Positions 37,964-47,329 of a DNA stretch of 64,000 nt are shown here, one piece after another. Position 1 is the first letter of the stretch. Every line of letters begins with the position of its first letter. The notes beneath the pieces are model-generated. The model was not told the DNA's origin. It searched no databases and saw only the letters and a program-made list of their open reading frames with translations. This DNA comes from Betaproteobacteria bacterium (lineage in GTDB: Bacteria > Pseudomonadota > Gammaproteobacteria > Burkholderiales > Burkholderiaceae_C), in contig JADJWD010000005.1 of NCBI GenBank assembly GCA_016716535.1, positions 558,001 through 622,000 of the forward strand, in the 5' to 3' direction. Made by a program: the position numbers and the translations under genes.

Positions 37964-38943
37964 CAGATGACCTTGGCGCGCATCAAGTCGTTGGCGTTAA
38001 GGGCGCCTACGAGCAGATCTTCGTCGTCCGCGACGAGGACGCTAGTGATGCGGTGGTCTTCCATGACAGCGGCTGCTTCCGCCGCCAAGGCATCGGCCCG
38101 TACGTGGCGGGGGTTGGCATGCATGACGTCCCGGGCCATACGACCTCGAAGATCGTCTCCCGATTCAATCAGCCGGCGAAGATCGCCGTCGGTGAAAATG
38201 CCCACTGCCTGCCTGCTCTCTACAACCGCCACAAAACCGAGACCTTTGCGCGTCATCTCGCGCAACATGACGGTAAACGAGCAGTCTGGTTCGACGCTTG
38301 GAACGGCATCGCCGGTCCTCATCAGGTCGCGCACGTGAACCAGCAGCCGCCGCCCGAGGGTGCCGCCCGGGTGCGATCGCGCGAAGTCCTCGGCCTGAAA
38401 CCCACGGGCATCCAGAAGGGCCACGGCTAGCGCGTCACCCAGCGCCATCTGCGTAGTGGTACTGGCAGTAGGCGCCAGGTTCAACGGGCAGGCCTCGGCC
38501 GGCACGGCAGAGTTGAGGACCGCATCGGCCATGCGCCCCAACGAAGACGAGCGGCGGCCGGTGATGGCAATGGTGGGCACCCCCAAGCGCTTGATGACCG
38601 GCAGGATGGTGTTCAGCTCGTCGCTCTCGCCCGAGTTCGACAAAGCGAGGAACACATCGGCCGGTGTGATCATGCCCAGGTCGCCATGGCTGGCTTCAGC
38701 CGGATGCATGAACAGCGCCGGCGTCCCGGTGGAAGCCAGTGTGGCGGCGATCTTTCGGCCCACGTGCCCACTCTTGCCCATCCCTGCCACGACTACTCGT
38801 CCCGGCCGCGAAAGGATGATCTGCACTGCTTTGACGAAGTCGTCGTCGATGTGCCCACGCGCCGTCTGGAGCGCCGACACTTCGATGTCGAGCGTGCGTT
38901 CGGCCAGTTCGCGAACGCGTTGCGGAAGGGCGATAAGCGGCAT
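37963..38943 (-). CDS. kdsD: Arabinose-5-phosphate isomerase KdsD/KpsF family
   Basis: A 326-residue SIS-CBS-CBS protein. The SIS domain reads VVVAGMGKSGHVGRKIAATL, then HPAEASHGDLGMI and ALSNSGESDELNTILP. Two CBS domains follow (VRDLMRTGDAVPSV and ARDVMHANPRHVRAD). The family converts ribulose-5-phosphate to arabinose-5-phosphate, the first step to Kdo. A copy in an EPS or capsule locus (as kpsF) suggests Kdo or a related ulosonic acid in this glycan or its lipid anchor. Confidence 0.92.
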   Translation of the reverse strand: MPLIALPQRVRELAERTLDIEVSALQTARGHIDDDFVKAVQIILSRPGRVVVAGMGKSGHVGRKIAATLASTGTPALFMHPAEASHGDLGMITPADVFLALSNSGESDELNTILPVIKRLGVPTIAITGRRSSSLGRMADAVLNSAVPAEACPLNLAPTASTTTQMALGDALAVALLDARGFQAEDFARSHPGGTLGRRLLVHVRDLMRTGDAVPSVEPDCSFTVMLREMTRKGLGFVAVVESRQAVGIFTDGDLRRLIESGDDLRGRMARDVMHANPRHVRADALAAEAAAVMEDHRITSVLVADDEDLLVGALNANDLMRAKVI

Positions 38944-39041
38944 CGTGACTCGTGGACGCGGCGTGGCAGACTGTCTGGAAGCCGATCGCGGAGCTTATCG
39001 AAGCTCGCCCACCCCAGCCATCGCCGAAGGGCTGAACTACT

Positions 39042-40508
39042 TCACGAAGGCGGGCGCCCCGGCTCGCGCACGCGGGCTGCAAGCGAGAGAAGCAGCTGCA
39101 TCACCTCGTGCCAGATGGGATGCTTCAAGTTGCGGGCGGCCAGGGCCCAGGTAATCGTGGTAACCACGCCACCCGCCACGAAGTGCCACGCGAAGTTGCT
39201 TTCGTTTGCTGGCCACGCCAGCATCAGCGCGCCGTATGGAATAGTAGTGAGCAGTGCAAGCAAGAGGCTGGCACGGCACGCGGACCACACGTCCCGGGCT
39301 CGGTACCCCGCGTGCGCCTTGAGGAATCGATGGGATGCGAACAGGCCCGCGACGGCCGCCGCCAGCAAGCCAAAGGCCGCACCCATCAGGCCATGCGTGA
39401 AGGCCGCGCTCAAGCCCAGCAAGCGGATCGCCAAGTGCGTGAGTTGCAGTCGATTGGCCACGCCGGCCAAGCCAAGCGAGAACAGCGCCTGGTTCGCGTA
39501 CCGATAGACCGTCTCAATGGCGATTACCGCGCATAGCACCTGCGCTACTTGTACTGCCGCAATCCACTGGGGACCGTACATCAGGCGAATTGCCGGATAG
39601 GCTGCCAACCCCAGAAAGAACACGAAGGGCCAGCCCACGCCTGTCATCAGACGGGTGGTCTGAACGAGGCTGGGCACCACGGTCCCCTCGCTTCGGACAC
39701 CTCGCGCGAGGTAGGGCAGACAAACCTGCGAGACCACTTGACCGATGGCACGTTCGAACAGGTCGCCAACCCCTGCAGCTCGGCTGTAAAAGCCCACTTC
39801 GGTCATGCCAGCGGTTCGTCCGAGCACCAGTTCCGGTGCCCCACGGCTCAGGTGGCCCGCCACGAAGACGGCGCTGGCGAACTTCCCGAACTTCAGCACC
39901 TCGCGGGTGCCCTTGAGACCGGGACGACGTGGAAACCACTTGGGCCGGTGCCACGTGGCCACCGCCACCGTGACTACCACGCCGACCAGTGAAGACCACG
40001 CCAGGGCCATGTAGCTGAAGCCCGCCAGCGCCAGCCCAACAGACGAGAGGAACTGGGCGAGATTCGCCGCCAAGGCTGCCCGGAAGATCGGCGTGAAGTC
40101 CATCTCACGCCGGAACCACGCCAATGTGACGGCCCCGAACGGAATGAAGATGAAATTCAACGCCTGCACCTGCATCACCGCCGCGACTCCAGGCTCCCGA
40201 TAGAAAGACGCGGCCAGCGGTGACAACGCCAGCAGCACCACCCCAACCAGCCATGAGGCGCCCAGATTCACCGCGAAGGACGCCTTCAGATCTGCCTCAG
40301 TGACTTCCTTCTTCTGAATCAGGTATTCGGCAACACCGAAGTCTCGAAAGGTGCTGGCGATCGCGGCAAAGATCGTGGCGACCGCGAACACGCCGGCCTC
40401 AGCCGGCGAGAGGATGCGCGCGATGATGATCGTGCCAGCGATCTGCAACACGAGACCCGCATAGCTGTTGGCCGAGGACAGCAGCAGCGAAGATCGGACG
40501 GCGCTCAA
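39042..40508 (-). CDS. Oligosaccharide flippase (Wzx/polysaccharide biosynthesis family)
   Basis: A 488-residue membrane protein with about 12-14 hydrophobic helices and the family opening LLLSSANSYAGLVLQIAGTI, ILSPAEAGVFAVATIFAAIA and FGVAEYLIQKKEVTEAD. It starts with TTG at 40508, preceded by a purine-rich GGGAGCAAGG. It would flip the lipid-linked repeat unit across the inner membrane. It is one of two flippases in the window. Confidence 0.88.
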   Translation of the reverse strand: MSAVRSSLLLSSANSYAGLVLQIAGTIIIARILSPAEAGVFAVATIFAAIASTFRDFGVAEYLIQKKEVTEADLKASFAVNLGASWLVGVVLLALSPLAASFYREPGVAAVMQVQALNFIFIPFGAVTLAWFRREMDFTPIFRAALAANLAQFLSSVGLALAGFSYMALAWSSLVGVVVTVAVATWHRPKWFPRRPGLKGTREVLKFGKFASAVFVAGHLSRGAPELVLGRTAGMTEVGFYSRAAGVGDLFERAIGQVVSQVCLPYLARGVRSEGTVVPSLVQTTRLMTGVGWPFVFFLGLAAYPAIRLMYGPQWIAAVQVAQVLCAVIAIETVYRYANQALFSLGLAGVANRLQLTHLAIRLLGLSAAFTHGLMGAAFGLLAAAVAGLFASHRFLKAHAGYRARDVWSACRASLLLALLTTIPYGALMLAWPANESNFAWHFVAGGVVTTITWALAARNLKHPIWHEVMQLLLSLAARVREPGRPPS

Positions 40509-40556
40509 CCTTGCTCCCGCACTCGGCTCACGCCGGCCCGCTCCGCACGCGGCACG

Positions 40557-41921
40557 CTAGGTCGCAAGGAGGGACCCCTGCGCGACGTGCCGACTCAGCA
40601 GGTCGAGCATGGTGGCAACCCGACCTTGGTCGCCTGTCAGCAAGGCCTCGACCCGAAGCCTTTGTTCGGCCTCACGCTTCTTCAGATCGTCCATGGTCGC
40701 GAGCCAGACACCCCCCAGCTCAGCGATGCCGTCCACCTGCACTATCAAACCTGCTTCCAGGGTCTGCCTGTAAACGGGATAGCTTGGGTAGACCGGCAAC
40801 CAATTGCCCGAGACGAAAACAAGGCGACCGAAGGCAAGTGGCTCGAGTACGTTGTGGTCGGTGCCCACGTAGGCAAACGTGGCAGCTGCGTAGCAGCCAC
40901 CCAGTTCACCCATCGTGTCGAGGATGAGCACCGGCTTCGCGGCGGCCTGTCCAGGTTCGATGTGGCTGCGGTAGGCATGATCGAGCCCGCTCGCGCGAAG
41001 CAACTCAGCGAGCGCTTCCATTCGAGGGCGGTTCTCGGGATGACGCGGCGCAAGCACCAGGCGCGCGCCCGGATAGCGAGCAAAGACGCCGGCGAAAGCC
41101 TGAAGCATCTGCCGTTGATCCTCGGTCTCCGTCACGCTTCCGGCCACGATCATCGGGCCGTCTCGGTACGCGGACAACGCGTCGTAAAGGGCACCAATGG
41201 GGTGGCGCCGAGCTGCGGTCCGCAGAGCGTCGTACTTGAGATTGCCGGTGGCGATGACTTTCTCGGGCGACGCGCCCAGCGCTAGCAAGGCTTCGCGGAC
41301 CGACTCGGTCTGCACCAGCATGAGGTCGAACGCGCGGACATAGTCAGCGCTAAACCACGCCCGCTCTATTGCGTCCATCCGGCACCCAGGCCCGTCGCCA
41401 TAGAGCCACCCATTGACGAGAACGATAGGCGCGCCGTACTCCTTGGCGGCCAACAGGGTGGCGAAAGAGAAACGACAGGGTGCATCGTGTGGAATGCAGG
41501 GAATCTCGGCAACCACCAACAGAGCCGGCGGGAATCGCTTGAATAGTCTCCTCGCTTCCACCGCGGCGCCATCGAAGCTTACAACCACGGCAGTGCTGAA
41601 CTTGCGGAGGTAGGCATCGGCGTAGTGGGCGTGGTTGGTCAGAAGAACCAACTGCGGCTGACCCATGCGTTGGAGCAGCTCGCTCAACCATGCCTCGATG
41701 GCGTTGAGCTCACCGATCGTGGTGACGTACACCCAGAGGCACGGGCCCCCGCTCGACGCACCTACGACCTTGGGGGTGGCGGGCGGCCTGCGCAGGTGGC
41801 TCAGCCACTCCAGCAAACGGAACAGGTGAAGCCTGAAGCCCATGATGAACCGGGCCGCCTGCGATGGATATCGATGAGCGAACCTATCCTTCCGCGATGC
41901 GTTGCCTTCAGCCACCGGCAC
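40557..41921 (-). CDS. KdtA/WaaA-like 3-deoxy-manno-octulosonic acid transferase family protein
   Basis: A 454-residue GT30-like protein. The N-terminal half has LWVYVTTIGELNAIEAWL, equivalent to the catalytic-Glu motif of WaaA. The C-terminal half has VIATGNLKYDALR, LVLAPRHPENRPRMEAL, LILDTMGELGGCYAAA and DHNVLEPLAFGRLVFV. It resembles WaaA but is diverged and lies away from lipid A genes. It may start at the Met at 41843 rather than 41921. With kdsD nearby, it may transfer Kdo or a relative to the EPS or its lipid anchor. Confidence 0.82.
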   Translation of the reverse strand: MPVAEGNASRKDRFAHRYPSQAARFIMGFRLHLFRLLEWLSHLRRPPATPKVVGASSGGPCLWVYVTTIGELNAIEAWLSELLQRMGQPQLVLLTNHAHYADAYLRKFSTAVVVSFDGAAVEARRLFKRFPPALLVVAEIPCIPHDAPCRFSFATLLAAKEYGAPIVLVNGWLYGDGPGCRMDAIERAWFSADYVRAFDLMLVQTESVREALLALGASPEKVIATGNLKYDALRTAARRHPIGALYDALSAYRDGPMIVAGSVTETEDQRQMLQAFAGVFARYPGARLVLAPRHPENRPRMEALAELLRASGLDHAYRSHIEPGQAAAKPVLILDTMGELGGCYAAATFAYVGTDHNVLEPLAFGRLVFVSGNWLPVYPSYPVYRQTLEAGLIVQVDGIAELGGVWLATMDDLKKREAEQRLRVEALLTGDQGRVATMLDLLSRHVAQGSLLAT

Positions 41922-42582
41922 CAGCCTTGGCCTTGTTCAAACGGGACAGCAGCTCGGCGGATTTCGGCGCGTGACCCAGCCCTTGCTCCAGAAGCTCTCG
42001 AGCAGCCTTGTACTGCTTCAGCTTCATCAACTCGTCTGCCCATGCTGTGTAGGCAGGCCAGTAGTCAGGCTTCAATCGTCGCGCGTTCTCGAACGCTGCC
42101 TGAGCATCCGCGAGTCTGCCCAACTGAAGAAGAGACTCACCCATTCGAGTGAATATTTCCGGAATCAGTGGCATGCCAGGCCTACTGTTTCGGAGCATGT
42201 ACTCGTACTCGTTGACCGAGCGCTCCCACAGGAAGCGGCGGTGCTGCGCGCTCACTGTCGCCATGCGTGCAAAGAACACATCACGCAAACCGCGACAGTA
42301 GTGGTGGATGTGCTGGAAGTCCTCGCCCATCTGCGAGCGCCAATGGTCACCGAGAGGGCCGTCATATCCAGGCATGCCGTGCATGTCGCTGCAATACGGC
42401 GGCAACAGGGCCAACTCGCCAGGAGTGAACGATCCGCGGCGGTTGGGGATGTCAACGCCTTGCGCGGACGCCGGCAGTAGAGGTATTAGAAAAGCAACGG
42501 CCAGCAGCGCTAGGCGAAGAGGCAGGCAAGCGAACATGTGAAGAGCTGGAATGACGGGCACAGCCGGGCGCGAACTAGCCAT
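41908..42582 (-). CDS. Secreted TPR-repeat protein
   Basis: A 224-residue protein with a signal peptide (LALLAVAFLIPLLPASAQG). The middle has several His, Cys and Trp residues (YCSDMHGMPGYDGPLGDHW, IHHYCRGLRDVFF). The C-terminal half contains two or three TPRs (PEIFTRMGESLLQLGRLADAQAAFENA). It overlaps the KdtA-like start by 14 bases if that gene begins at 41921. Role unknown; a periplasmic adaptor is plausible. Confidence 0.75.
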   Translation of the reverse strand: MASSRPAVPVIPALHMFACLPLRLALLAVAFLIPLLPASAQGVDIPNRRGSFTPGELALLPPYCSDMHGMPGYDGPLGDHWRSQMGEDFQHIHHYCRGLRDVFFARMATVSAQHRRFLWERSVNEYEYMLRNSRPGMPLIPEIFTRMGESLLQLGRLADAQAAFENARRLKPDYWPAYTAWADELMKLKQYKAARELLEQGLGHAPKSAELLSRLNKAKAGAGG

Positions 42583-42593
42583 GATTGTCTACC

Positions 42594-42612
42594 CGCCCTT
42601 CGGGGAAGGGCG
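42594..42612. promoter_or_regulatory. Perfect inverted repeat between divergent genes
   Basis: CGCCCTT-CGGGG-AAGGGCG, a 7-base stem with 5-base loop, lies 12 bases upstream of the TPR-protein start and about 150 bases before the divergent lipoprotein gene. It has no U-run, so an operator or 5' leader structure is as likely as a terminator. Confidence 0.45.
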
Positions 42613-42758
42613 CGAGTCTCGACACACCCGGCGCTACAGCGGCACTGCTGAAGCTTCATCTCGTGCATGAGCGTGAAGGCGTGCACAGGTAGGCGCAGTT
42701 GGCCCCGTACGGGCTTGCGCCGAGCCGATACTCCTGCATGCGCCTGCGCGAGTGAAGC

Positions 42759-45170
42759 ATGAAGCATGAGAGCGGGCCCTCCGGCGGCCGACCCGACATG
42801 AGCACCACCAGTATCCCGAACGATCCGCCGGACCTGAATGATCCGCTCTCTGCGCGGCGGCGGTTCCTCGAGTGCCTCTTCGCAGGCGCCTATTTCGGGG
42901 CTCTGCCGGCCTGCGGCAGCTCAGGGGACTCTTCCCCGACGCCGTCTGATGCGCCATACGCACCGCCGGCGCCCGTGCCGCCTGCCCCAGGTCCGGTAAC
43001 GCCCGCACCGCCTTCGCCGGTTCCGTCGTTGCCATCGACGGGCACGCCGTCTTTCCGGCTGGCCACCTCGGCAGGCGCCCGATCCGCGCCGTTCACCGTG
43101 GGAATGGCACTACGGCGCGGCGAGGTGCCCAACGGACAAAACGTGGTAGTCGAGGGGGTGGCTGGCGTCCAGGTCGACGTGCGCAATCGCTGGCCCGACG
43201 GGAGCGTCAAGTTCGCACTGGTTAGCGGCCGCGCAGATGTGAGTGTGGGCACCCCGGTGACGGCCACCCTGCGCGCCGGCACTGGTCCCGCTGCAGGCAC
43301 GGCGTTGACCGAGCCCGACCTGCTGGCTACGGGCATCGATGCCACGTTGCAGTTCAACGGCGGAACCACGGCGCGCCTTCGCAGCCTGATTGGCGTGGCG
43401 GCGGCGGCGACGGCAGGCACCATCACGGCTGGCAGAGTGCGCACGCTGGCAAGCGGCCCGCAGATGAGTGCTTGGCTGTACTGCGCGCCGCTGGGGAGCA
43501 ACCCGCACCTGATGGCGTGGTTCGAGGTGCGCTACTACGGCGGCAACGTAGCCCAGGTGCTGCCCTGGATCGAGAACGGCTGGACCCGCGTGGGCGAATG
43601 CGCGGGGCAGGCCGGACGGCTGGTGTTCACACTCAACGGCACCGCGGTCTTTGACATGGCCGACGTGCACATCGCCAACCATTGCCGGGTGGTTGCGCAG
43701 GACGGCGTGGGGGTAGGCCACTGGACTGGTGGCGCGCCAGACCTCTACGCAGCACCCGATCCACAGTACCTGCAACTCACCCTGTTGGTGCCCACGTACT
43801 TTGCGGACACCGCCGGCTCGACTGCCAGGCTGGACGGACTCGCACAGCGATACAGCCCTGCGCTTTTCGGCCAACTGACTACGTCACCCCGCGACAGCGG
43901 GGGCAACGGTACGCAGAACGGCGACTTCGATGCAGCCATGAGTGCCGCTGGCTACCACTCCGGCATCGGATTGCTGCCGGAGTGGGACGCGTTCTATCTG
44001 ACTTCGCGCGCAGATCAGCGCGCTTGGCGTGCGGTGGTGGCCAACGCGCTGGGATACGGCCGTTACGGTGTGCACTTCCGCGACGAGACGACATTGAGGC
44101 CAGTGGTGCATACCGATGTGCCCAACAAGACGCTGCGCCAAGGTTCCAATCACAACATTGCGGACACGGGCGCCAACCAGTTCGGCGCGGCCGAGACTCT
44201 GCCGGCGGTTAGCGGGCTGACGGTCAACGGCACTACGCTCAAGCCTGAGTACTGGGCCCAGACCCACCACCCGTCTGCGGGCTACACGGCCTACCTCCTG
44301 ACCGGGCACGAGTACTTCCTCGAGCTCTCGCAGTTCGTTGCCGGGACCTGCTTCCTGCGCCAGAACAATCTACAGCGCGACTATGGCAACGGCATCCAGT
44401 TCACCCATCGCGAGACGGTTCGCGGGGCCGCTTGGGCGCTGCGCTCGATTTTCCAGGCTGCTGCCATCAGTGCGGACGGCAGCCCTACGCAGGCCGCGTT
44501 TGCGGCGCTGGCGGCGAGTAACGTGCAGTCTTACCACGCCAACTACATCGTCAGCCGCTGCGGAAGCTTCGGTGTGCCGCGTCCGTACTCCAACTTCCAA
44601 TTAGCGGCGACGCCGCCCCGATACAACGTCAATGCTTGGGAGTTGGACTTCTGGGTGGCCGCCTGGGGCTACGGCGCGCGCCTGGGGATCCCCTTCGCGA
44701 ACGCGCGTCAGGTCGAACTGGAGGGGTTCTTTCAGTGGACGGCCCAATGGATCGTCGGCCGGCTCGGTCCGTTAGGGGATGCCAGCTCCTACGGCTACAA
44801 CGCAGCCGGTCGGAACAACAGCGTGTCCATCGCCAACAGTTCCACCGATGCACCGTGGGTGAACAACCAGGGGCCATGGATGGCCAACTGGGGCGAGGCA
44901 TTCCAGCTCACGCACAACGCCTCCAACGCGACCAACACCACACCCGCCCTGGGATCGTTCGGCTCCGACAACGGCTACTTCCCCGACGCCACCAGCTACT
45001 GGGGCAACCTGTTGCCGGCGATCTCCTACGCCGTCGATCTGGGCGTACCCGGAGCTGTGGCAGCCTACGCCCGGCTGACCAACGCGCCCAACTGGACACA
45101 GTTGATCAATAACTTCGCGCGCGCGCCGGTGTGGGCCACGCGCCCCCGCAATCCAGGGGGGGCCAACTGA
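42759..45170 (+). CDS. Large Tat-type lipoprotein A1, possible YetA/PcRGLX-like polysaccharide lyase fold
   Basis: An 803-residue protein (or 790 from ATG 42798). SARRRFLECLF is a twin-arginine motif, and a lipobox ALPAC follows, so a Tat-exported lipoprotein is predicted. A Pro/Ala-rich linker of about 50 residues precedes the folded part. PFTVGMALRRGEVP..QNVVVEG and NRWPDGSVKFALVSG resemble the N-terminal RIFT-barrel of PcRGLX/YetA-like rhamnogalacturonan lyases. The rest, with many Trp/Tyr/His (GIQFTHRETVRGAAWALRS, WELDFWVAAWGYGARLG), could be an alpha-toroid. Enzymatic activity is not shown. A close homologue, A2, lies at 50973. Confidence 0.7.
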   Translation: MKHESGPSGGRPDMSTTSIPNDPPDLNDPLSARRRFLECLFAGAYFGALPACGSSGDSSPTPSDAPYAPPAPVPPAPGPVTPAPPSPVPSLPSTGTPSFRLATSAGARSAPFTVGMALRRGEVPNGQNVVVEGVAGVQVDVRNRWPDGSVKFALVSGRADVSVGTPVTATLRAGTGPAAGTALTEPDLLATGIDATLQFNGGTTARLRSLIGVAAAATAGTITAGRVRTLASGPQMSAWLYCAPLGSNPHLMAWFEVRYYGGNVAQVLPWIENGWTRVGECAGQAGRLVFTLNGTAVFDMADVHIANHCRVVAQDGVGVGHWTGGAPDLYAAPDPQYLQLTLLVPTYFADTAGSTARLDGLAQRYSPALFGQLTTSPRDSGGNGTQNGDFDAAMSAAGYHSGIGLLPEWDAFYLTSRADQRAWRAVVANALGYGRYGVHFRDETTLRPVVHTDVPNKTLRQGSNHNIADTGANQFGAAETLPAVSGLTVNGTTLKPEYWAQTHHPSAGYTAYLLTGHEYFLELSQFVAGTCFLRQNNLQRDYGNGIQFTHRETVRGAAWALRSIFQAAAISADGSPTQAAFAALAASNVQSYHANYIVSRCGSFGVPRPYSNFQLAATPPRYNVNAWELDFWVAAWGYGARLGIPFANARQVELEGFFQWTAQWIVGRLGPLGDASSYGYNAAGRNNSVSIANSSTDAPWVNNQGPWMANWGEAFQLTHNASNATNTTPALGSFGSDNGYFPDATSYWGNLLPAISYAVDLGVPGAVAAYARLTNAPNWTQLINNFARAPVWATRPRNPGGAN
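43036..45170 (+). repeat. Long direct repeat A, copy 1
   Basis: The folded part of lipoprotein A1 is repeated in the same orientation at 51375-53516, with long stretches of identical amino-acid sequence. It reflects gene duplication; only the signal peptides and linkers of the two genes differ strongly. Confidence 0.85.
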
Positions 45171-45278
45171 GCGACGCCTCGCTGCGGTGGCCTTGCGCCA
45201 TGGTTTCGTGTTTCACTCTCTGACATCGAGCAGCTGAGCAAGCCCAGAGACGCCGTCCTGACCGAAAAAAATCAGAGC

Positions 45279-46896
45279 ATGAACCGAAACGCTTCGCTCC
45301 AGGCACCCACTGCCCTGGCAAGTAGCAGCAACCCTTCGGAGTCCAATGTCCAACGGCGCGCCATACTTCAAGCGTTCCTGGGGTCTGTGGCTTCTCTTGG
45401 TGCAGTCCCCACGCTATCGGGATGCGGAAACTCGGACGCGAGTGGTGAGACGCCTGCCAGCGGTTCTCCGGCGGAACCACCTCCCGCGGCGCCGGCAGCG
45501 TCTCCTCCTCCTACCGCCGCCCCCGCGCCGCTGCCACCGGCGGCTCCGGTAGTTGTCAACATCGACTTCGGAAGCGGATCCGCAACCGGGACGCTGTCGG
45601 GTGACGTGTGGACGCCGGCTCGGGACAGCCAAGGCAGGGTGAACCGCGCGTCTTGGGAGTCCGTACCGAAGGGCCGGTGGATCGAGGTAGCAGGCACGCG
45701 AATCGATTCGTCGCTCACGGACGCGCTGGTCAATTCGGGCCTGGGGTGGACTTCTTCATCTCAGCTTTGGGGTGGGAGTCCGGCGAGCAATCTGTTTCAG
45801 TCGTGGTCCGGGTTTGCAGTCGATCAGGGGGCCGGCAGGATCTTCTTCCTCGGCGGCGGCCACTCGGACGGCTACAACAACGGGTTGTATCGGTTCGACT
45901 GCAATCGGATGTCTTGGGCGATCGAGTGCATGCCGAGCAGTCGCAGCCAGATGAGCGCGGCCTATTTGGCCAACGGCTCGAGCACCTATAACCCTGAGTC
46001 GCTTGCAACTGCGCTGGCGAAGTTCAATACCGACAATGGTGCAGGCGCGACCACCGGCACGGTCACGCCGGTCCAGAACGGCCCGTTCTACGACGAGATT
46101 CCATTCGACTCGAAGCCCACGGCCAGGCACCTATCAAGCGATGGTGTTTGCGCCCGACATTGGCGCGTCGGGGTCGGTCTTCATGGGGGCTCGTCGTCTA
46201 TGGCGCTATGACCTTGCGTCGGGCAGATGGGTGATGCGCCGGCTTGTCAATGACCAAGTCAGGGCCCTGGGCGGCAGCGCACCCAACGCGCTTGGACTCA
46301 TCGAAATTCACGCCGCAGAAGCGGCCTTCACGGCCTACGACGAAGTGCGACGGCGGGTGCTGGTCTCCGCCAGCGGGTCCGCCGGTGCCGGTGCCTTTGC
46401 CTTTGACCTGCAAAGCGGGAGTTGGTCGTCGTGGTCCGGCAGCTATGGCCTCAACTACAACCACGCTGCACAGGCACGCGTTGGTCGCAAGCTTGTTGCT
46501 CTCAACCCGCCGGTATCCGATCAGTCGGTGGCCGTGGGCCGCTACTGGGTCCACGACCTCGATACTGGCTCTACCGTCGCAGCCAATCTTCAGTTCGCCG
46601 GAGGACTTTCGCTTTCGGACTTTCCGAGTGGCGGGGCGTTCTACGATGGTGCGGCAATGGTCTACGTTCCGCCGATCAATCGCCTCTGGTTGGTGACTCG
46701 GCGCAGCAACGGATCGATGTTCTGGATCGAAATCGATCCAACAACGACGCCTTGGACTGCCTCGCCGCTGAGCTTCCCGAACTCCAGCCCAATTGAGCAG
46801 AGGCTTCCGATCGGAAGAGTTCAGTGGGTCGAAGGGCTGAGGGCGGTGCTGGCCTGGGATCACTGCTTCAGCGGTGCGAAGTTCTTCCGGTTCTGA
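45279..46896 (+). pseudogene. Kelch-like lipoprotein B1, broken by a 2-base deletion
   Basis: The 5' part reads as a lipoprotein with a Tat-like signal (VQRRAILQAFLG, lipobox LSGC, Cys near 49) and a short Pro/Ala linker. A beta-propeller-like domain follows with IFFLGGGHSDGYNNGLYRFD. At 46128-46131 the AC dinucleotide present in copy B2 is missing, so the frame stops at 46211. The continuation TYQAMVFAPDIGASGSVF lies in another frame to 46896. The remainder is otherwise intact and nearly identical to B2. It is a recently broken copy, or a sequencing error. Confidence 0.85.
45492..46896 (+). repeat. Long direct repeat B, copy 1
   Basis: About 1.4 kb repeated at 47711-49117, offset 2219 then 2221 after a 2-base deletion. 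The first kilobase differs at only a few positions; from about 46500 onward the copies carry many more silent differences, a mosaic pattern suggesting gene conversion. Confidence 0.9.
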
Positions 46897-47329
46897 ACAG
46901 TACAGGGCTCGGTGACATCGCGATAGCGTCCTGCGCATTGCGCGGCTGCGCGCCAAGCACTAAGGAAGGGGCGGCGTCCACACTCTGGCAAGGACAGTGA
47001 CGGCTGGTATCAGTTGCCGGAACCCGGCAGTACATCACGTTCTCCGGCTTGGGTTCTAGAACGCCGTGCAGCAACCGCCCGTACTGCGTGGGCTAGGAGC
47101 GACTCTGCGCGGGGCCCGCCGTGCGCCGCCGTGCGCAACGCCGTAACGCCGGCGAGCGATTCGTTACGGGCCTGCTCCGCCGCCGGCCGAAGATTACGAA
47201 CAGCGGACTGACGCGAAGGGCGCCGGTTTGCCGGCGCACCAATGGACCTTCGCGACGAAGGTGAGGCCCTCCGGGGATGTGCGCCTCTCCTCACGACGCA
47301 GTTCTCCGAATTCGTACCTTGGCCATCCC
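46897..47329. other. Intergenic region between the B copies, with two perfect hairpins
   Basis: No gene is supported in these 433 bases. Two perfect hairpins are visible: GCGCCGG-TTTG-CCGGCGC at 47220-47237 and ACCTTCG-CGA-CGAAGGT at 47246-47262, both within 110 bases of the B2 start. They lack U-runs and may be 5' leader structures of B2. The rest shows no recognisable element. Confidence 0.5.

Noticed and set aside
42641..42654. GGCAC...AAGC with 10-base spacing upstream of lipoprotein A1
   Set aside because: Spacing fits a -24/-12 promoter, but the -12 box reads AAGC rather than TTGC and such partial matches are frequent by chance.
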